Numbered from the stretch's first letter, positions 16,545-25,228 are shown. The stretch is 64,000 nt of DNA from Azophilus sp965215035 (GCA_965215035.1 OZ244040.1:434001-498000), one strand, 5' to 3'. Numbers and translations: made by a program. The notes: generated from the letters alone by a model not told the origin.

Positions 16545-16967
16545 TCAGGAATCCACCCGCGCCGATGCGTACCCACGCACCACCACAACGCCGTCCTGGT
16601 TGGTGGTTTCCACCTCAAGGTTGACGACCGGTTCGCCGTCTTCCTCCTCGAGCCCCGCCACGGTGGCGGTGGCATTCAGCGTGTCGCCGGGCCAAACCTG
16701 ATTGGTGAAGCGCACGCCGAATTTCTTCAGGCGTCCGTCGCCGACATAGTTGGTCAGCATCCGCCCGGTCATGCCCATGGTGAGCATGCCGTGGGCGAAA
16801 ACGCTCGGGTACTTGGCGATCTCGGTGGTAAAGACCTCATCGGTGTGCACCGGGTTGTAGTCTCCCGAGGCACCCGCGTACTGCACGATCTGCGTGCGTT
16901 TGAGGTCTTCGACCAGACACTCCGAGTAGGTATCGCCCAGGTTCAATTCACTTGCTTTCAAGGCCAT
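16545..16967 (-). CDS. MaoC-like hydratase, hot-dog domain
   Basis: A 140-residue single hot-dog MaoC-type (R)-specific enoyl hydratase subunit. The hydratase-2 segment YNPVHTDEVF (Asp and His) lies near residues 38-47, and FAHGMLTMGMTGR follows. An AGGAG ribosome site precedes the ATG. Directly upstream on the same strand, 10 bp away, is a second MaoC-like subunit, so the two probably form a heteromeric hydratase/dehydratase comparable to HadA/HadB-type pairs. The acyl substrate is unknown. Confidence 0.85.
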   Translation of the reverse strand: MALKASELNLGDTYSECLVEDLKRTQIVQYAGASGDYNPVHTDEVFTTEIAKYPSVFAHGMLTMGMTGRMLTNYVGDGRLKKFGVRFTNQVWPGDTLNATATVAGLEEEDGEPVVNLEVETTNQDGVVVVRGYASARVDS

Positions 16968-16977
16968 GCTGGTTCTC

Positions 16978-17472
16978 CTATCGATCCACGGGACGTTCGG
17001 TGCTCACGCCGACGCCGCGCGCCGTGATGACGAGTTCGCCGTTCTGGTCGCGATACTCCGTAATGGTCTCGGAGAAAACCAGCTTGCCGGCGCGCTTGCT
17101 CTCCCGTTCCCAGGTCTTGCCGGGCTTAACGGTCGCGCTGAGCACATCGCCTGGGCCGACATGGCGATGGTATTCGAAATGCTGCTCCGCATGCAGCCCA
17201 CCGCCACCGCCACCCCCGCCGCCGGAGCCCTCTCTCCTTATGCCGGTGGCTTCCTTGCCCGAACCGAGCCACGGCCGCCCAGGTTTGGGACGCAGGAAAT
17301 AGTCCGGGTCGAACTGGGCGCTCGCCTGGGCAAAGGTGGGCGGCGCGACCATGCGGCCCGGCTCCGTCGCCCGGGCGTAGTCCTCGTCGTAGTAGATCGG
17401 GTTTTCGTCACCGATAGAGCGGGCGAACATCATGATATGGCTTGCTTCTACCGGAAACTTCTCAATAGCCAT
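16978..17472 (-). CDS. MaoC N-terminal-domain dehydratase subunit with a nine-glycine run
   Basis: A 164-residue hot-dog protein of the FAS1-like/MaoC N-terminal dehydratase type. The first strand MAIEKFPVEASHIMMFARSIGDENPIYYDE is typical of these partner subunits. Codons 17197-17223 encode nine consecutive glycines just before the segment LHAEQHFEYH, a position where related proteins have a substrate-facing loop. The run uses mixed glycine codons, so it is not a simple trinucleotide expansion. It pairs with the catalytic-type MaoC subunit 10 bp downstream. Confidence 0.8.
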   Translation of the reverse strand: MAIEKFPVEASHIMMFARSIGDENPIYYDEDYARATEPGRMVAPPTFAQASAQFDPDYFLRPKPGRPWLGSGKEATGIRREGSGGGGGGGGGLHAEQHFEYHRHVGPGDVLSATVKPGKTWERESKRAGKLVFSETITEYRDQNGELVITARGVGVSTERPVDR

Positions 17473-17564
17473 CTTTCCCCCTGTTTGGAACTGATCTGCC
17501 TGGAAACATCAAGAAGCGCGAGTATCCAACAGCGCCAGCCATGGATCAACGGCCTTGTGCAGCG

Positions 17565-17653
17565 GGTGGTGTATCAGTTTGCATCTGTAGATCGAGTAAG
17601 GGCACGGCATACAGGTGACTCGGCGGGGCCGGGATTCAAACTGATACACTGCC
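17565..17653. mobile_element. 89-bp MITE-like element (family IV), copy A, with 8-bp target duplication
   Basis: Inverted ends GGTGGTGTATCAGTTTG and GGCAGTGTATCAGTTTG (complement) enclose about 55 bp. A perfect 8-bp direct repeat GTGCAGCG flanks it (17557-17564 and 17654-17661), a typical transposition footprint. Two further copies with the same 81-bp core lie at 21071-21159 (inverse orientation) and 32181-32269. No coding capacity. Confidence 0.88.
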
Positions 17654-17686
17654 GTGCAGCGCTTAAGGATTGCCCGGACATAAGAA

Positions 17687-17717
17687 AGCCGCCGGCCTGG
17701 AGAGGAAGCCGGCGGCT
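17687..17717 (-). terminator. Possible intrinsic terminator for leftward transcription
   Basis: A perfect 10-bp stem (AGCCGCCGGC / GCCGGCGGCT) with an 11-base loop. Read on the minus strand it is followed by TTTCTTA. It lies downstream of the leftward ompR-envZ genes, beyond an inserted family I element. The U-tract is short, so efficiency is uncertain. The stretch 17718-17960 shows nothing else recognisable. Confidence 0.5.
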
Positions 17718-17960
17718 ACAGTAGACCAATTAAGGTCTAAGGGGATAGAGATTGCCTCATGGGGAAACAACCTGTTAGGTCGCTTCCCAAGGCCAATATC
17801 TCAAAAAGGTGTTACCGGACGATTTCTCGCCGCGGCAGTTTTGTGTCATTTTGTTACCGAGCTCGCATGGGCCGTTCACCGGCGGCCCGTGGGAAGCCTC
17901 GCGGCGGGCGCACCGCCCTCACTCTTTACAGGCATGCGAAAGGGAATGCCGGCCTAGTGC

Positions 17961-18108
17961 AGGACCATCCCAAAGTGTTCGCCCTTGAGATAAAATTTCA
18001 GAAAATTCATTAGATTAAGAAAAATATTGCCGAATTTTCCAAAAAATGTTCGCAAACCATCTATATAGAGCTGTGCCAAGGGCTAGTAGGCGACTTTGGG
18101 ATGGCCCT
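17961..18108. mobile_element. MITE-like element (family I), uninterrupted copy
   Basis: 148 bp, with ends AGGACCATCCCAAAG and AGGGCCATCCCAAAG (complement). It aligns along its length with the interrupted copy at 2394-2667 and contains the single CTAG (about 18083-18086) at which that copy was interrupted. CTAG also occurs just outside both ends (17954-17957 and 18113-18116), but the first copy lacks this, so its status as a target duplication is unclear. Confidence 0.8.
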
Positions 18109-18151
18109 GGGGCTAGTGAGAAGTAGGCTGTTCTTTAGCGCACCGGCACCC

Positions 18152-19453
18152 TCAGATTGCCAGGCAGACATCGGTTTCACCCCCGGGCGTGGCGCCGATT
18201 TCAATGCGCCAACCGTGCGCCTGGCAGAGCTGGCGCACGATGGCAAGCCCTAGGCCACTGCCGCCGGTGGCGGCGCTACGCGAACTGTCCAATCGGTAGA
18301 AGGGCTGAAACACCGCCTCGCGATATTGCGAGGGTATGCCGGGGCCGGAATCAAGAACATGTATCTCCCGCCCCAGCAATTGCACCCGCGCGTCGCGGCC
18401 GTGCTGCTGTGCATTGGTGAGCAGGTTGGTCAACACCCGGCGCAGCGCGACCGGCGCGACCCGCACGGGTTTCGTCGGGCAATCCCGGCACTCCAGTGGC
18501 AGCGGCGCGTCGTAGCTCGACAACAGCGCTTCGACAAAGGGCCGTAGATCGACTTCCTGCTCCGCTTCAGGGGTATCGCTCGCCAGCTTGAGCGCATCGG
18601 TAAGCAATTCGTCCATGGATTCCAGGTTGCGTTCGAAGCGTGCAACCAGCGTCGGGTCCACATCGTCGGGCAACAGTTCCACCGCCAGCCGCATGCGGGT
18701 AAGCGGGGTCTTGAGATCGTGCGAGATCCCGGCGAGCAGCGTGGTGCGGTTGGATAGGAGCGCGGATATCTCCTGCGCCATGGTGTTGAAGTTGCGGGCC
18801 AGCACCACCAGCTCGCCCGGCCCCTCCTCCGGCAGCGGTTCGAAATTGAGGCCGCCGCGAAACGTCTCCGCCCGTTCCGCGGCCTGCACCAGCGGCCGGG
18901 TGATGCGCACCACGATGAAGAGCGATGTAAGGAACACAACGGCGGCGCCCAAGCCGACTATAACAATGCCCGTGTAGGTGGTGCGAACGTCGCGGCGGGT
19001 GGGCTCGAAACCGATCTGCAGCTCATATCCTCCTATGGGCAAGGTTGCCCAGATCAACCCGTCCGACAACCGCGACATCGCAACCGGCGCATCGAACCGT
19101 TCGTTGAGCTTTTCCTGCAGCAGGGATAGAAAAGGCGATTCGCCGTAGTCGGCGGGGGCGTAGGGCTGCGGCACGGCGCTGATGACCAAATCATGGGATT
19201 CGGATAGTTCCAGTTCGAAAAGTGGCCGCGTCTCGGGAGGTAGTTCCACCCAAGTCTGGGCCGACAATACCAAGAGCGCCGCTTCGTCGGCGGCGGATTG
19301 TTCCGCGATGGGCTGTACCACGAAGTACTGTAACGCCGCCACCGCAATAGTCACGATGATCAGCGAACTGATCCCGAGCGTCAGGTTGGTTCTAACAAGC
19401 AGCGAAGTGGCCTGGATGTTGGGTCGTTTGAACCCGAAACGGTCAGTCCACAT
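18152..19453 (-). CDS. envZ: EnvZ-type sensor histidine kinase
   Basis: A 433-residue inner-membrane sensor kinase. Two membrane spans (about residues 27-50 and 160-180) enclose a periplasmic domain of about 110 residues. HAMP then HisKA follow with the phospho-acceptor in AGISHDLKTPLTRMR, then HATPase_c with N box NLLTNAQQHG, G1 DSGPGIP and G2 GGSGLGLAIV. AAGGAG precedes the ATG. It follows the OmpR-type regulator gene by 190 bp on the same strand. The EnvZ name is by architecture and partner; an osmotic stimulus is plausible given the osmolyte genes but not shown. Confidence 0.87.
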   Translation of the reverse strand: MWTDRFGFKRPNIQATSLLVRTNLTLGISSLIIVTIAVAALQYFVVQPIAEQSAADEAALLVLSAQTWVELPPETRPLFELELSESHDLVISAVPQPYAPADYGESPFLSLLQEKLNERFDAPVAMSRLSDGLIWATLPIGGYELQIGFEPTRRDVRTTYTGIVIVGLGAAVVFLTSLFIVVRITRPLVQAAERAETFRGGLNFEPLPEEGPGELVVLARNFNTMAQEISALLSNRTTLLAGISHDLKTPLTRMRLAVELLPDDVDPTLVARFERNLESMDELLTDALKLASDTPEAEQEVDLRPFVEALLSSYDAPLPLECRDCPTKPVRVAPVALRRVLTNLLTNAQQHGRDARVQLLGREIHVLDSGPGIPSQYREAVFQPFYRLDSSRSAATGGSGLGLAIVRQLCQAHGWRIEIGATPGGETDVCLAI

Positions 19454-19575
19454 ACTTTTTCACGCTCCTTCTACGAGGGATCCCGTATGTCGGCACAGGC
19501 TGCCAGCGGCACCGGCCATGTCATCGGCCACTCGCCGCGCCGCCTGGTGGGGCGAACGCTCCCAGCCGGAACCCT

Positions 19576-19665
19576 CGCCGGCCAGCGCCCGTCTGGACAA
19601 AACACCTGCTCTCGCCGAAGCTTGAGGGTGGTCGCGCGCCGGTCAGCGCCCGTCCGGGCAAAACA
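19576..19665. repeat. Direct repeat copying the 3' end of ompR
   Basis: Positions 19576-19604 and 19637-19665 are 29-bp copies with three differences, 61 bp apart. The second copy contains the last codons and stop of the leftward ompR gene; the first lies downstream of it in the ompR-envZ gap. Confidence 0.75.
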
Positions 19666-20347
19666 TATAGCCCTTGCCCCAGATGGTCTTGATGTACGCC
19701 CGCTCGGCCGGGTCGGGCTCAATCTTGCCCCGCAGCCTAGTAACGCGCACGTCGATACTGCGGTCGAAGGGCGAACGCTCGGCACCGGTTAGCAAATCCA
19801 GTATCCGGTCGCGGTCCAATACCTTGTTGGGATGGGCCGTAAGTACGCGCAGCAGGTCGTACTCTCCAGAGGTCAACAGCACCGGCACGCCGTCCCGAGT
19901 CAGCCGGTGCGCGGCGGTATCCAGTGCAAATGGGCCGAACTGTATTCGATGCTCCACCGCGTTCGCCTGGGCAGGGCCGATGCGCCGCAGCACGGCCCGC
20001 ACTCGGGCCAGAAGTTCCCTAGGATTGAAGGGCTTGCCGAGGTAGTCGTCGGCACCGACCTCTAAGCCGACGATGCGGTCGACATCCTCGCCGTGGGCGG
20101 AGACGATGATGATGGGGATGTCCTCTTCGCCCTTCAGCCGCCGGGCAATGGACAGACCATGCTCCCCGGGCAGCATCAGGTCAAGCACGATCAGATCTGG
20201 CCGCTCGGTGGCCAGATAGGCATCCATGGCCTTGCCGCCATCGACGCAATCGACCTCGAAGCCCTGCTTGGAGAGGTATGCCTGGGTAAGTTCCCGGATC
20301 TCCGGGTCGTCGTCAACGACCAGAAGCCTAGCGCCTTCGGCTTCCAT
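19643..20347 (-). CDS. ompR: OmpR-type winged-helix response regulator
   Basis: A 234-residue two-domain regulator. Receiver: acidic pocket Asp12-14, phospho-acceptor Asp56 in LIVLDLMLPG, and the conserved Lys105 in YLGKPFNPREL. The output domain is a Trans_reg_C winged helix: LTSGEYDLLRVL, the recognition helix RSIDVRVTRLRGKIE, and the wing YIKTIWGKGYMF. I start at the ATG 20347 because the residues from an upstream in-frame start are not receiver-like. It lies 10 bp after a small secreted-protein gene on the same strand, and envZ follows, so the three may be co-transcribed. Confidence 0.9.
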   Translation of the reverse strand: MEAEGARLLVVDDDPEIRELTQAYLSKQGFEVDCVDGGKAMDAYLATERPDLIVLDLMLPGEHGLSIARRLKGEEDIPIIIVSAHGEDVDRIVGLEVGADDYLGKPFNPRELLARVRAVLRRIGPAQANAVEHRIQFGPFALDTAAHRLTRDGVPVLLTSGEYDLLRVLTAHPNKVLDRDRILDLLTGAERSPFDRSIDVRVTRLRGKIEPDPAERAYIKTIWGKGYMFCPDGR

Positions 20348-20357
20348 TGGTGGCCGC

Positions 20358-20930
20358 CTACTCCGGGTCGGCCACCCTGATGACCGGTGGCTCCGACTCG
20401 GGCACCGGCGGCGCATCGCCGCCCCGCTGGATGCGGCGTTCAAACCCGACCCCAAAGCCCTGTGTGCCCTCTTGCACGGACGGGGCCTCGGGCGTCGCTG
20501 CAGGCAAATTCGAACCTTGACGGCCCTGTCCGCCCCTCTTTACAGACCGGATGTCGATGTGCAGTGTCGCCGTGGTGCCGTCGGCGTGACGTATCACGGC
20601 ACCGTAGCGGCGACCGACCTTAAAGCGCAGAATCCCCTGGGTGGCGCCCTTGCGCTTCATGCGCGTCTTGACTTCCAACAGCAGCGCCCGGCGCTCTTGT
20701 GCGTCGAGATCGTCCCAATGGGCGGCGATGTCGGTAAGTTCCTGGTCGCTGACAGAGGCGTAGCTGACCGGCACCGGTGGCGACGCCACCTCAAAGCTGT
20801 CTAGAGCGTGCGCCGCAACCGCCCAAAGCAACGCGACCACGCCCAAGGCCGCGCGGCCCGTGGTGCCACAAAAACCCTTCGATACGACCATGCCAAGTGC
20901 CGTATGCAAACCCGTAGAGTAACTTTTCAT
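20358..20930 (-). CDS. Hypothetical secreted protein upstream of ompR
   Basis: A 190-residue protein of unknown function. From the ATG at 20930 there is a basic N-terminus, a hydrophobic stretch (ALGVVALLWAVAAHA) and an AHA-like signal-peptidase site, so it is probably exported. The helical segment LTDIAAHWDDLDAQERRALL resembles small DUF3106-type proteins, which I offer only as a possibility. The C-terminal 60 residues are polar and rich in Pro and Gly. A second start at 20891 is possible. Its stop lies 10 bp before ompR, suggesting an operon. Confidence 0.6.
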   Translation of the reverse strand: MKSYSTGLHTALGMVVSKGFCGTTGRAALGVVALLWAVAAHALDSFEVASPPVPVSYASVSDQELTDIAAHWDDLDAQERRALLLEVKTRMKRKGATQGILRFKVGRRYGAVIRHADGTTATLHIDIRSVKRGGQGRQGSNLPAATPEAPSVQEGTQGFGVGFERRIQRGGDAPPVPESEPPVIRVADPE

Positions 20931-21070
20931 TTTCTTGCGCGGGTGATTCTTTACTACTTCCCGCGAGTTATAGAATGTATCTCGCCTAGGGCGTGCTATG
21001 CAACCGTGGCAGTTTACACCCCGGCGAGCCGGGACGCGAACGCACAGGAAACAGGCGCACAGGAAACTAA

Positions 21071-21159
21071 GGTAGCGTATCAGTTTGCACCCCGAGCCTG
21101 CCGAATCCCCTGTGTGCCATGCCTTCGCTCGGCCCACAAACTCAAACTGATACACTACC
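21071..21159. mobile_element. 89-bp MITE-like element (family IV), copy C, inverted
   Basis: The same inverted ends (GTATCAGTTTG / complement) and the same 81-bp core length as copies A and B, but in the opposite orientation and more diverged. No clear 8-bp target duplication remains. It lies in the 580-bp gap upstream of the secreted-protein gene and may sit in its promoter region. Confidence 0.75.
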
Positions 21160-21174
21160 CGGAACAATCGGTGG

Positions 21175-21417
21175 TTGTGTGTTGTGACCATCATTGCCAA
21201 GTACGTCTATGAGGATGTCGGATCCACCCATGCGTCACGCCGAATCATTATCGCCTGCATTCCGAACGGGGAATTACAGAACCGATATAAAGCGACTGAA
21301 GAAGATCATGTTTGGCTTGCCGGCCGCAATGCGCCATTGGACCAAGCGGCCCGTCTTCTCTTGGGCCTGGAACAGCCGCCCGAAGACCCCGACGAAGACG
21401 AGCCGGAGGCCAGGTGA
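21175..21417 (+). CDS. Small hypothetical protein
   Basis: An 80-codon frame with a TTG or, nine bases on, a GTG start. The middle encodes a plausible mixed sequence and the C-terminus is very acidic (EDPDEDEPEAR). No ribosome site stands out and I do not recognise the family. It lies between a mobile-element copy and a membrane-protein gene on the same strand. It may be a real small gene or chance. Confidence 0.35.
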   Translation: MCVVTIIAKYVYEDVGSTHASRRIIIACIPNGELQNRYKATEEDHVWLAGRNAPLDQAARLLLGLEQPPEDPDEDEPEAR

Positions 21418-21513
21418 CGGCGCAGCTTGTCAACTATTCTACGCAATGCCCATTGCGTTCGTCGGCGGCCGGGTGAATCCCCGGCGCACAACCGCCGGGG
21501 GCGGTACGGGCTC

Positions 21514-22167
21514 ATGAAACCCGGAATCCGGGGGCTGGCGCGGTCTGGCCGAATCTGGCTGTGGGGCCTGCCGGCGGCCGTCTGGCTCGTGTTTTGCTTC
21601 TGGTACGCCAATACCGCGGGGCCGTTGTCCGCTGAGGAAATCGCCGCGTTCACCGCCGAGGCGGAGCGCCTCGGCAGAAGCCCGGATGGGGTGCGGAGCC
21701 TGGGCCAGTTCATGGCGGAAGACAGCGGCCGTCAATTCCTGATGGTGAACCTCATCGACATGGCCGCCCCGAATTCGGCCCGGGAGCTATCGCCGCAGGA
21801 GTCGCTGGATCGCTACATGGCACATATGTACCCGGAACTGCTCCGGCGCGCCTGCCACCCGGTGCTGGCCGGGCCAGCCGTATTCCGGGCCATGGATGTC
21901 GCCGGCATCGAGGACGCGGAAGAGTGGAGCAGCGTTGGCATCATGCGCTACCGCAGTCGCCGCGATCTCATGGAGATCGCCCTGAATCCCATCTTCGATG
22001 GCAAGCACGAATTCAAGATCGCGGCCCTTGAGAAAACCATCGCGGTGCCCATCGAGCCGAACCTCTACCTGGGCGACCTCCGCCTAGTGGCCTTCTTCGG
22101 CCTGTTCTTGCCAATCGTAATTGCCGATGCGCTGATCTTTCGACGCCGGCCGCGGACACCGGCATAA
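21514..22167 (+). CDS. Membrane-anchored protein with a possible dimeric alpha/beta-barrel domain
   Basis: A 217-residue protein. An N-terminal membrane span (WLWGLPAAVWLVFCFWYA) and a C-terminal span (LVAFFGLFLPIVIADALIF) enclose about 145 residues. That domain has the pattern FLMVNLIDM ... EESLDRYMAHMYPELL ... VGIMRYRSRRDLMEIA, reminiscent of DUF1330/antibiotic-monooxygenase-like ferredoxin folds. This is a structural guess, not a functional one. The start was set at the ATG preceding KPGIRG; an earlier in-frame start at 21427 adds unlikely residues. Confidence 0.62.
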   Translation: MKPGIRGLARSGRIWLWGLPAAVWLVFCFWYANTAGPLSAEEIAAFTAEAERLGRSPDGVRSLGQFMAEDSGRQFLMVNLIDMAAPNSARELSPQESLDRYMAHMYPELLRRACHPVLAGPAVFRAMDVAGIEDAEEWSSVGIMRYRSRRDLMEIALNPIFDGKHEFKIAALEKTIAVPIEPNLYLGDLRLVAFFGLFLPIVIADALIFRRRPRTPA

Positions 22168-22312
22168 CCCGCGGAGCTGGGTTCGGGGCAGTCGAAACCG
22201 GCGTGCCCATGGTGCCGCCGGCGTCGTACAGGCCGTATTGTCGCCAACCGAGGGTTCGCCCACCGGTTGGTCCGAGGTGCCAACGCCGGGGCTTGTACGG
22301 ACCTCCCCTGCG

Positions 22313-23161
22313 TCATTCCGGCGAATAGCCGAACAGCCTAAGGTCCTCCCGGTACCGCGCCCGCAGCAGCGTCCTGCAGCGCCGGGTGAGATACGCCTCC
22401 CGCGCCGCATGGGCAGGGGGCAGCCGGTCCGGGCCGCCCTCCGACTCCACCATCGTGTTCAGTGTCCTGAGCGACGGCGTCGGCATGCCGAGAGTCGCCG
22501 AGACCCTGGCTAGGTCTTCGTCGAGCGTCTCGTGGCGGCCGACGAAATCGGGCAACCGCCCGTCCTCCAGCCGGATCTGCAGATGCTGGGAGAGAAAATG
22601 CCTATCCCCGAACGTGTCGCTGCCGTAGGGCGTATGCAGCCAATGGCAGTAGTCCTCGAAGCTCTTCGTTGCCGCCAGCCCCGGGAAGTCGGCGAGCATA
22701 CGTCGCAGCTTCACCTCCTTCACGTGGCGGCGCGGCCAATCCGCATCGTAACTGCGCGCGAAGTACTGGGGCGCATAGGGGAACAGTTCCGAGTAGAACG
22801 AGAGCGTCCGGCGAAACGGGTGCCGTATGAATGCGAAGCTGTGGTACTCCCGAGCTTCGGGGTGCGCTGCGTAGACTTCGGCGATAGTCCCGTGGATCAG
22901 TTCCGCCTCCGGATCCACGGCCTTGAGCCCATCGACGAGACTGCGCGACGCGACCTTGGGAACGCACAGCCAGACATAGCGGTAGCGGCGGCTGACGATC
23001 TTCTCCGCACGCACGTCCGGGCCCTTGGTCAGCCGTTCCCACACCTGCTGCCCGCCGGCCTGCCGCCTGCCACCCAACGCCAAGCCGACGACGGCACGGG
23101 TCATTCCAGGATGGCGCACCAGAACCTTGGCGACCCGTGCCGCTGTGATCAGTTTCCTCAC
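22313..23161 (-). CDS. Sulfotransferase family 2 protein
   Basis: A 282-residue PAPS-dependent sulfotransferase-like protein. The 5'-phosphosulfate loop is recognisable in VWLCVPKVASRSL, and the 3'-phosphate-binding segment in FIRHPFRRTLSFYS, both typical of Sulfotransfer_2 enzymes that modify carbohydrates. The start codon is GTG with no strong ribosome site. It is divergent from the formate dehydrogenase operon and convergent with the preceding membrane protein. The acceptor is unknown; a cell-surface glycan is a guess. Confidence 0.8.
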   Translation of the reverse strand: MRKLITAARVAKVLVRHPGMTRAVVGLALGGRRQAGGQQVWERLTKGPDVRAEKIVSRRYRYVWLCVPKVASRSLVDGLKAVDPEAELIHGTIAEVYAAHPEAREYHSFAFIRHPFRRTLSFYSELFPYAPQYFARSYDADWPRRHVKEVKLRRMLADFPGLAATKSFEDYCHWLHTPYGSDTFGDRHFLSQHLQIRLEDGRLPDFVGRHETLDEDLARVSATLGMPTPSLRTLNTMVESEGGPDRLPPAHAAREAYLTRRCRTLLRARYREDLRLFGYSPE

Positions 23162-23348
23162 GAACCCATACCGCCGCCGCTCTTGTCACGCGGGAATCAC
23201 GCACCTCGCTCAGGCTCATCTTCGCACAGTATCGATCCCGACACGAAAGCCGTCGCTTGCGACAGCCACAACCACTTGCGGGTGCCGAGCAACCCCGCGC
23301 CACGAGGCCATGCTATAGTCGCCAACCTCGTCAAGGTCATGCCTCGGT

Positions 23349-23786
23349 ATGGACCAAACCACCGATGTTCGTGACATCGCCGAACACTTTGCCCGTAGCA
23401 TCGGCGGGCCGATCACCGCGCTGCGCAAGATCGTCGAGGCGCACGGCGCCATTCAACCGTCGCACATGGCGGTGGTTGCGGACGTATTCAACCTGAGCGT
23501 TGCCGAAGTGCGTGGCATCGTCGGCTTCTACAGCGATCTACGCACCGAGCCGACGGGCAGAACGCACATCCGTATCTGCCAGGCGGAAGCCTGCCAGGCG
23601 GTAGGCGCGCGGGAACTCACGACGGCGGTGCGGGACAAGCTCGGCATCGGTCTGGGCGAGGTGGCCGCGGATGGCGGCGTGAGCCTCGAAGCGGTGTATT
23701 GCCTGGGGCTATGCGCGTCCGGACCCAATGCCACCGTGAACGGCGCGCCGGTGGTACGCGCCACTGTACAGGCGCTAATCGGATGA
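23349..23786 (+). CDS. fdsG: NAD-dependent formate dehydrogenase, gamma subunit (NuoE-like)
   Basis: A 145-residue thioredoxin-fold subunit binding a 2Fe-2S cluster through Cys77, Cys82, Cys118 and Cys122 (CQAEAC and CLGLC). It relays electrons in the soluble FdsGBA formate dehydrogenase. The ATG overlap with the next gene (ATGA) shows tight coupling. It is first gene of the operon fdsG-fdsB-fdsA-fdhD, followed by a thioredoxin-domain protein and a selenoprotein. Confidence 0.92.
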   Translation: MDQTTDVRDIAEHFARSIGGPITALRKIVEAHGAIQPSHMAVVADVFNLSVAEVRGIVGFYSDLRTEPTGRTHIRICQAEACQAVGARELTTAVRDKLGIGLGEVAADGGVSLEAVYCLGLCASGPNATVNGAPVVRATVQALIG

Positions 23787-25228
23787 GCGTCGCCAAGGTA
23801 CCCTTTGAGACGCTGGCCAACGCCTTAGGCGCCAACGAGATTGCCATGGCGCTGGAGCGGCGGGGTCATCGGGTGGTTCGCACCGGGTCCCACGGGCTAG
23901 GCTGGGCGGAGCCCCTGGTGGAGATCGACGGCGTGGCGCATGGCCCGGTCACCAGTGTGGACACCCTAGATGCGGTGCGGCTCGACCCGGTCGACGAACT
24001 GCCGGCGCTGGCACGGCAAACGCGGCTGGTCTTCGAACGCTGCGGCCATGTGCATCCATTCGACTACGATCCGGCCTGGCTGCGCTTGCAACTAGAGCGC
24101 GAGCCGGCGGATATCATCGAGCAGGTCCGCCTGAGCGGGCTGCGCGGCCGGGGCGGCGCCGGGTTCCCCGCCCACATCAAGTGGCGCACCGTGCGCGATG
24201 CGCCCGGGGACGAAAAGTACATCGTGATCAACGCCGATGAGGGCGATTCCGGCACCTTCGCCGATCGCCTGCTCATGGAGGGCGACCCGTTCCGGCTCAT
24301 CGAGGGAACACTTATTGCCGGCCGTGCGACGGGTGCCAACAAGGCCATTGTCTATCTGCGCTCGGAGTATCCCCTAGCCGCCCAGATACTACAGAAAGCG
24401 ATTGACTTGGCGCGGGGCCTGGGGCTGCTCGAAGAGGTTGCCATCGAGCTATTCGTCGGCGCGGGCGCCTACATTTGCGGCGAGGAGACCTCGCTGCTGG
24501 AGAGCCTGGAGGGCAAACGGGGCGAGGTGCGGTCAAAACCGCCCGTACCGGCCATCGCCGGGCTCTTCGGACGACCGACCCTGGTGCACAACGTGATTAC
24601 CCTCGGTTCCGTACCGGCCATCCTTGCTATGGGCGGCGCGGCCTACGCGGAACTCGGCGTCGGCCCTTCCACCGGAACCATGACCTTCCAACTCGCGGGC
24701 AACGTGCGCCGTGGCGGATTGATCGAGCTGCCCTTCGGCCTGCCCCTGCGCGAACTCATCGAGGACTGGGGCGGCGGCACGCTGAGCGGGCGGCCGGTGG
24801 GGGCCGTGCAGGTGGGGGGACCCCTTGGTGCCTACCTGAAAGCGGGCCAACTGGATACGCCGCTGACCTACGAAGCACTCGCCGAACTGGGAGCGGGCGT
24901 GGGCCACGGCGGCATCGTGGTATTCGACGACCGGGTCGATCTCGTGCAGCAGGCGCACTTTGCCTTTGCCTTCTGCGCCCACGAATCCTGCGGCAAGTGC
25001 ACCCCCTGCCGCATTGGCGCGGTACGCGGCAAGGAAACGGTGGAGACCCTGATGGCCAATGGCTACCGGGGCGTTCCGGCCACCGACGGGGCGGGCGGCG
25101 ACGCGGGGCATGACAGCGCGGAATTGGCTATTATTGCGGATCTATGCGACGTCATGGAGCAGGCGAGCCTCTGCCAGATGGGCGGCATGACGCCCATTCC
25201 GGTACGTAGCGCCCTAGGTTTGCAATGA
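23783..25228 (+). CDS. fdsB: NAD-dependent formate dehydrogenase, beta subunit (NuoF-like)
   Basis: A 481-residue NuoF-type flavoprotein that carries FMN and passes electrons to NAD+. The FMN/NAD region GLRGRGGAGFPAHIKW, the NADEGDSGTFADR segment and the 4Fe-4S motif ESCGKCTPCRIG (about residues 400-411) are all present. It has an N-terminal NuoE-like extension typical of FdsB. It starts at the ATG at 23783, overlapping the fdsG stop. Confidence 0.93.
   Translation: MSVAKVPFETLANALGANEIAMALERRGHRVVRTGSHGLGWAEPLVEIDGVAHGPVTSVDTLDAVRLDPVDELPALARQTRLVFERCGHVHPFDYDPAWLRLQLEREPADIIEQVRLSGLRGRGGAGFPAHIKWRTVRDAPGDEKYIVINADEGDSGTFADRLLMEGDPFRLIEGTLIAGRATGANKAIVYLRSEYPLAAQILQKAIDLARGLGLLEEVAIELFVGAGAYICGEETSLLESLEGKRGEVRSKPPVPAIAGLFGRPTLVHNVITLGSVPAILAMGGAAYAELGVGPSTGTMTFQLAGNVRRGGLIELPFGLPLRELIEDWGGGTLSGRPVGAVQVGGPLGAYLKAGQLDTPLTYEALAELGAGVGHGGIVVFDDRVDLVQQAHFAFAFCAHESCGKCTPCRIGAVRGKETVETLMANGYRGVPATDGAGGDAGHDSAELAIIADLCDVMEQASLCQMGGMTPIPVRSALGLQ

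Noticed and set aside
23314..23319. TATAGT as the -10 box for the formate dehydrogenase operon
   Set aside because: No acceptable -35 element lies 16-18 bp upstream, so it is not listed as a promoter.
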